In this document: positions 60,762 to 64,000 of the stretch, in pieces | How the letters are laid out: every line of letters begins with the position of its first letter | Numbering within the stretch: position 1 is the stretch's first letter | The notes under the pieces: generated by a model | Database searches by the model: none | Told to the model about the DNA's origin: nothing | Seen by the model: the letters and a program-made list of their open reading frames with translations, nothing else | From: Fibrella aquatilis | Lineage (GTDB): Bacteria; Bacteroidota; Bacteroidia; Cytophagales; Spirosomataceae | NCBI RefSeq assembly: GCF_017353255.1 | Contig: NZ_JAFMYU010000021.1 | Location: 62,001 to 126,000 of the forward strand | Direction: 5' to 3' | DNA: 64,000 bases | Translations under genes and position numbers: made by a program

Positions 60762-61217
60762 ATGACTAATTCACTCCGCATCTGGGCCGTTCTCGGCCTG
60801 CTGACCCTTTCCTGGGCCTGTGCTCAGCGCCACTCGTCCGACGGCACGCAACAAGCCAGTCTGCTGCCGGTGATCGACACAACCGGCTCTGACCTGGACG
60901 CCGCCCAGGCGCAGGAATTTATTGCCGCCCACCCAAACGCAGTAATTCTTGACGTGCGCACTCCCGACGAGTTTCGGGCGGGGCACATCAGGCAGGCCAC
61001 CAACATCAATCTCTACGATTCGCACTTCGCCAACCAGCTAGCCACCCTCGACCGGGGTAAGACCTACGTGGTGCACTGTGCGGCGGGCCTCCCCAATGGC
61101 CGCAGCCGCAAGGCTATAGCCCTGATGGATAGCCTGGGCTTTAAACAAACGCACCACCTGAACGGCGGCTTCAGCGCCTGGCAGCAGGCGGGACAGCCGG
61201 TAGTAAAACAGCCCTAG
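60762..61217 (+). CDS. Rhodanese-domain protein with lipoprotein-like signal
   Basis: 151 residues. N-terminal LRIWAVLGLLTLSWAC resembles a lipoprotein signal (Cys near residue 20). Rhodanese fold: VILDVRTPDEFRAGHIRQATNINL and the active-site Cys in VVHCAAGLPNGRSRKAIALM. The active-site loop is CAAGLPNGRS, about three residues longer than the usual CxxGxRS type, so specificity may differ. It may act in periplasmic sulfur transfer or as a sulfide/persulfide handler (inference). Confidence 0.83.
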   Translation: MTNSLRIWAVLGLLTLSWACAQRHSSDGTQQASLLPVIDTTGSDLDAAQAQEFIAAHPNAVILDVRTPDEFRAGHIRQATNINLYDSHFANQLATLDRGKTYVVHCAAGLPNGRSRKAIALMDSLGFKQTHHLNGGFSAWQQAGQPVVKQP

Positions 61218-61219
61218 GG

Positions 61220-62185
61220 CTAGAGGTAACTGCCCGATTGCAGGTAGGTCTGCACGTAATCGTGAATACCTGCTTCGAGGGTATAAAACGGCCGCTCGTA
61301 GCCAATAGACCGCAGTTTGGCCATATTAGCCTGCGTGTAGTACTGGTACTTGTCACGAATGTCGGCGGGGGTGTCGATGAACTCGATCTGGGGTTGTAGG
61401 CCCATAGCCGCAAACGTGTTGTTGGCCAGATCGAGGAAAGGGCGGGCAATGCCGCTGCCCAGGTTGTAGATGCCCGAATTGCGGCGGTGGTGCATGAGGA
61501 ATAAACACACCTCGACCACATCTTTCACGTACACAAAATCGCGCATTTGGCCGCCGTCGGTATAGTCTGGATTGTGCGACCGGAACAGCTTCATACTGCC
61601 CGTTTGGCCTATCTGCCGATGGGCGTGAAAAATGACCGATGCCATGCGCCCTTTGTGGTATTCGTTGGGGCCATAGACGTTGAAAAACTTCAATCCGGCC
61701 CAGAAAAACGGCTTTCGTTCCTGTTCAAGCGCCCAGATATCGAAGTTATTTTTTGACTCGCCGTAGGGGTTCAGCGGCTTCAGTTGCGAAATCAGCGACT
61801 CGTTGTCGTCGTAACCCAGTTCGCCCAGGCCATACGTAGCCGCCGATGAGGCGTAGACAAGCGGGATTTGGTATTCGATACATTTGGCCCAGATTTTCTG
61901 CGAATAGGCGACGTTTAAATGCTCGAAAACGGCATAATCAAACTCGGTGGTGTCGGTGCGGGCACCGATATGAAAAAGAAATTCAACCTCCTGATAATTA
62001 ACGTCGAGCCAGTCGAAAAACTGCTCTCGATCTACGTATTCCTGAATATTTTTTCCGTCGAGATTAGGCTTTTTGTCGGGGTTTGAAAAGTCATCAACAG
62101 CGATGATATAATTGAAATTTTCCTGATTGAGCTTTTGTATTAAACAACTGCCGATGAACCCGGCAGCCCCCGTCACAATGATCAT
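61220..62185 (-). CDS. rfaD: ADP-L-glycero-D-manno-heptose-6-epimerase
   Basis: 321-residue extended SDR that interconverts ADP-D- and ADP-L-glycero-manno-heptose for the LPS core. TGAAGFIGSCL at the N-terminus binds NADP, YASSAATYG holds the catalytic Ser, and NPYGESKNNFD the Tyr-x-x-x-Lys pair. GLKFFNVYGPNEYHKGRMASV is the typical substrate loop. Its stop is two bases from the rhodanese stop (convergent). The other heptose genes are not in the window. Confidence 0.92.
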   Translation of the reverse strand: MIIVTGAAGFIGSCLIQKLNQENFNYIIAVDDFSNPDKKPNLDGKNIQEYVDREQFFDWLDVNYQEVEFLFHIGARTDTTEFDYAVFEHLNVAYSQKIWAKCIEYQIPLVYASSAATYGLGELGYDDNESLISQLKPLNPYGESKNNFDIWALEQERKPFFWAGLKFFNVYGPNEYHKGRMASVIFHAHRQIGQTGSMKLFRSHNPDYTDGGQMRDFVYVKDVVEVCLFLMHHRRNSGIYNLGSGIARPFLDLANNTFAAMGLQPQIEFIDTPADIRDKYQYYTQANMAKLRSIGYERPFYTLEAGIHDYVQTYLQSGSYL

Positions 62186-62494
62186 GAGACTCTTTTGTTA
62201 GACCTAAAATCGATAAGTACCTGACAACGAACCGTTACCTGATTGAAAAAGTGGGCATAAAGGTATCTGTTTTCGGGGTAGCAAACCATACCTTCATTCT
62301 AGATTTTGTGGTACTATTCCGCTACAAAGCACTATTATTGATAAATCAGTAAAGCTGGTTTTCCTGCATGGATAAACTTTTGTGTTTGGCTTCAATCAAC
62401 CACTACTGCTGGTAGGGTAGCTCTTATACGTTTCTGATGGCTGTTGGGTTAACCAAAACCTGATTTGTACTTTCCCGATATGGACCAATATCCG
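62186..62494. other. Intergenic region between rfaD and queD
   Basis: About 310 bases of AT-rich, repeat-free sequence between divergent genes. On the minus strand TACCTTTA (62258-62265) with TTTG 16 bases upstream (62282-62285) is a near-match promoter for rfaD. No gene seen. Confidence 0.4.
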
Positions 62495-62502
62495 TATTTT
62501 TG
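62495..62502 (+). promoter_or_regulatory. Candidate -7 box of queD-lpxB
   Basis: TATTTTTG fits TAnnTTTG, 53 bases before ATG 62556. No well-spaced -33 element. Confidence 0.35.
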
Positions 62503-62555
62503 TGTTTTTCATCCCTACGGCGTTATCTGGCAACCGCCGCTAACAAACCAGATCT

Positions 62556-62972
62556 ATGGTATACATCAGTCGAAAAGAGCATTTCAACGCCGCCCACCGG
62601 TTGTTTAATCCCAATTGGTCCGACGAGCGTAATAAGGACGTATTTGGCCCCTGCGCCAACCACAATTGGCACGGTCACAACTTTGAATTGATCGTGACCG
62701 TGAAAGGCGAACCCGACCCGGATACTGGTTTTGTAATTGACCTGAAAGTACTGGGCGACATCATCAAGCGCGATATCATCGAGGCCCTCGACCACAAAAA
62801 CATCAACCTCGACGTGCCGTTTATGCAGGGCAAAATGGCGAGTTGCGAAGTGCTGGTCATGGAGATCTGGAAGATCCTCGATGCCGCCCTGCAACCCCTC
62901 ACCGAAGCCCGCCTCCACCAGATTCGCCTCTTCGAAACCGAACGGAACTTTGTTGATTATTATGGAGAATAA
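62556..62972 (+). CDS. queD: 6-carboxytetrahydropterin / 6-pyruvoyltetrahydropterin synthase family
   Basis: 138-residue T-fold enzyme. Zinc ligands: His in FNAAHRLFN and the pair in NWHGHNFEL; the catalytic Cys is in FGPCANHNW, and FVIDLKVLGDIIKRDI with LDHKNIN completes the active site. It converts dihydroneopterin triphosphate for queuosine or a related pterin product; which one cannot be decided without neighbours, since other que genes are absent. lpxB follows after three bases. Confidence 0.88.
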   Translation: MVYISRKEHFNAAHRLFNPNWSDERNKDVFGPCANHNWHGHNFELIVTVKGEPDPDTGFVIDLKVLGDIIKRDIIEALDHKNINLDVPFMQGKMASCEVLVMEIWKILDAALQPLTEARLHQIRLFETERNFVDYYGE

Positions 62973-62975
62973 TCC

Positions 62976-64000
62976 ATGACTTACTACCTCATTGCTGGTG
63001 AACGTTCGGGTGATTTGCACGGGGCCAACCTGATGGGCGGCATTCGGGCCAATGACCCGGCGGCGCGTTTCCGGGCGTGGGGGGGTGAACAGATGGCCGC
63101 CGCCGGGGCCGACGTGGTGCGTCACTACCGCGATCTTGCCTTTATGGGGTTTTGGGAAGTGGTAAAAAACCTGGGCACGATCAGGCGCTACCTGCGCGAA
63201 TGCCAGGCCGACGTGGCCGCCTATCAGCCCGACGTGCTGATCCTGATCGACTATGCGGGGTTTAACCTGCGGATGGCGAAATGGGCCAAAAAACGCGGCA
63301 TTCGGGTGTTTTACTACATCTCGCCGAAAGTATGGGCCTGGAATCAGCGTCGTGCTCTAACCATTAAAGCTAACGTTGACCGGCTGTTTGTGATTCTGCC
63401 ATTTGAAAAAACGTTCTTCGAGCGTTACGACTATACCGTCGATTACGTAGGCAATCCCCTGCTCGACGCCCTGGCGCAGCACCGGCCCGACGAGCGTATT
63501 CGGTTCCAATTGGCGCAGTTTCGGGGGGCAAAGCAGTTGGTGGCACTGTTGCCCGGCAGCCGTCGGCAGGAGATCACGGCTATGTTACCTGTGATGCTCG
63601 AAACCACTCGACAGTTTCCCGATTACCGCTTTGTAGTGGGCACCGTTGATAACCTGCCCACCGACCTCTACGATGAGCTAATGGCCGATTACCCGGAGGT
63701 GGGGCGGGTGGCCAACGCGGCCTACGATCTGCTGGCTGTGAGCACAGCGGCGCTGGTTACGTCGGGCACGGCCACGCTCGAAACGGCGCTGCTGCGGGTG
63801 CCACAGGTGGTCTGCTACCGCACGTCGGCGGTGAACTACGCCATTGCCAAACGGGTCATTGCTGTGCCGTACCTCTCGCTGGTAAACCTGATTATGGACC
63901 AGCCACTGGTGACGGAGCTTATCCAGAAAACGCTGAACACTAGTCAGTTGGCCAACGAACTAAGCGCCATTTTGCCCGGCGGCACTCGCCGCGAAGCGGT
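62976..64000 (+). CDS. lpxB: Lipid-A-disaccharide synthase, 3'-truncated by window
   Basis: First 341 codons of LpxB, the GT19 enzyme joining UDP-diacylglucosamine and lipid X at the inner membrane. The N-terminus MTYYLIAGERSGDLHGANLM carries the GExSGD signature. Further: FMGFWEVVKNL, LILIDYAGFNLRMAKWAKKRG, YYISPKVWAWNQRR, PFEKTFFERYDYTVDYVGNPLLD, LLPGSRRQEI, and AALVTSGTATLETALLRVPQVVCYR. The start is ATG 62976, three bases after queD, so the two are probably translated from one message. The frame is open at base 64000. Confidence 0.94.
   Translation, partial: MTYYLIAGERSGDLHGANLMGGIRANDPAARFRAWGGEQMAAAGADVVRHYRDLAFMGFWEVVKNLGTIRRYLRECQADVAAYQPDVLILIDYAGFNLRMAKWAKKRGIRVFYYISPKVWAWNQRRALTIKANVDRLFVILPFEKTFFERYDYTVDYVGNPLLDALAQHRPDERIRFQLAQFRGAKQLVALLPGSRRQEITAMLPVMLETTRQFPDYRFVVGTVDNLPTDLYDELMADYPEVGRVANAAYDLLAVSTAALVTSGTATLETALLRVPQVVCYRTSAVNYAIAKRVIAVPYLSLVNLIMDQPLVTELIQKTLNTSQLANELSAILPGGTRREA

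Overview
The window looks like a chromosomal segment of a Cytophagales bacterium of the Spirosomaceae type (Spirosoma/Fibrella/Rudanella-like). This rests on protein character only: T9SS-style sorting domain, TonB receptor with carboxypeptidase-regulatory N-terminus, PVC-type cytochrome, DUF5362, carboxynorspermidine dehydrogenase, and candidate promoters of the Bacteroidota TAnnTTTG type. No plasmid, phage or complete insertion sequence is visible. Most genes are housekeeping or metabolic, and both window edges cut a gene (a NamZ-like muramidase at the left, lpxB at the right).

Layout. 1-6 kb: NamZ end, pheS, an arsenosugar cluster (peroxidase-like protein, arsS, arsM), xseA-xseB. 6-13 kb: a DUF937/OmpA-like protein, a GapN-like dehydrogenase, and a 1285-residue secreted multidomain cytochrome. 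13-20 kb: DUF1016 remnant, tRNA-Leu, methyltransferase, TonB receptor, MacB-type permease, and a conserved protein often mislabelled asparagine synthetase B. 20-28 kb: a 45-residue membrane peptide, a Met/His-rich membrane protein pair, an OmpA lipoprotein, a GH10-like lipoprotein, and a subtilase. 28-35 kb: Xaa-Pro aminopeptidase, TetR regulator, carboxynorspermidine dehydrogenase, SDR, and a small accessory patch with an Rpn-type nuclease. 35-47 kb: sugar-acid dehydratase, murI, membrane proteins, thioesterase, dnaB, phoH, M43 protease, GNAT, comEC. 47-56 kb: M3 peptidase and a maltose/starch module (GH13, PIG-L, pgmB, GH65) interrupted by a PD-(D/E)XK gene. 56-64 kb: outer-membrane protein, cytochrome/PQQ-type dehydrogenase, Uma2, glycosyltransferase, rhodanese, heptose epimerase, queD, lpxB.

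The most unusual content is between the genes. I count 23 intergenic inverted repeats with arms of about 10 to 92 bp. In most, each arm is a run of variant heptamers in strict 7-base phase, and the heptamer differs from locus to locus (GATTTAC-, GTCTAAA-, GGATTTC-, GTTGGAC-, GCCAAGA-, ATGTACA-, GAATTAA-, CAGTATG-type). Central loops are short modules, some shared between loci in opposite orientation. The elements fill the space between genes almost exactly: they begin at or within about 11 bases of stop codons and end within about 10 bases of start codons. One forms a perfect 92-bp palindrome arm that includes both start codons of a divergent pair. Two supply the mirrored stop codons of convergent pairs. 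One encodes most of a secretory signal peptide. A separate 16-base GC-rich motif is nested inside several of them. I know of no described Bacteroidota repeat family with this architecture; the closest analogy I can name is the heptameric STRR sequences of filamentous cyanobacteria. Everything here is read by eye, without database searches.
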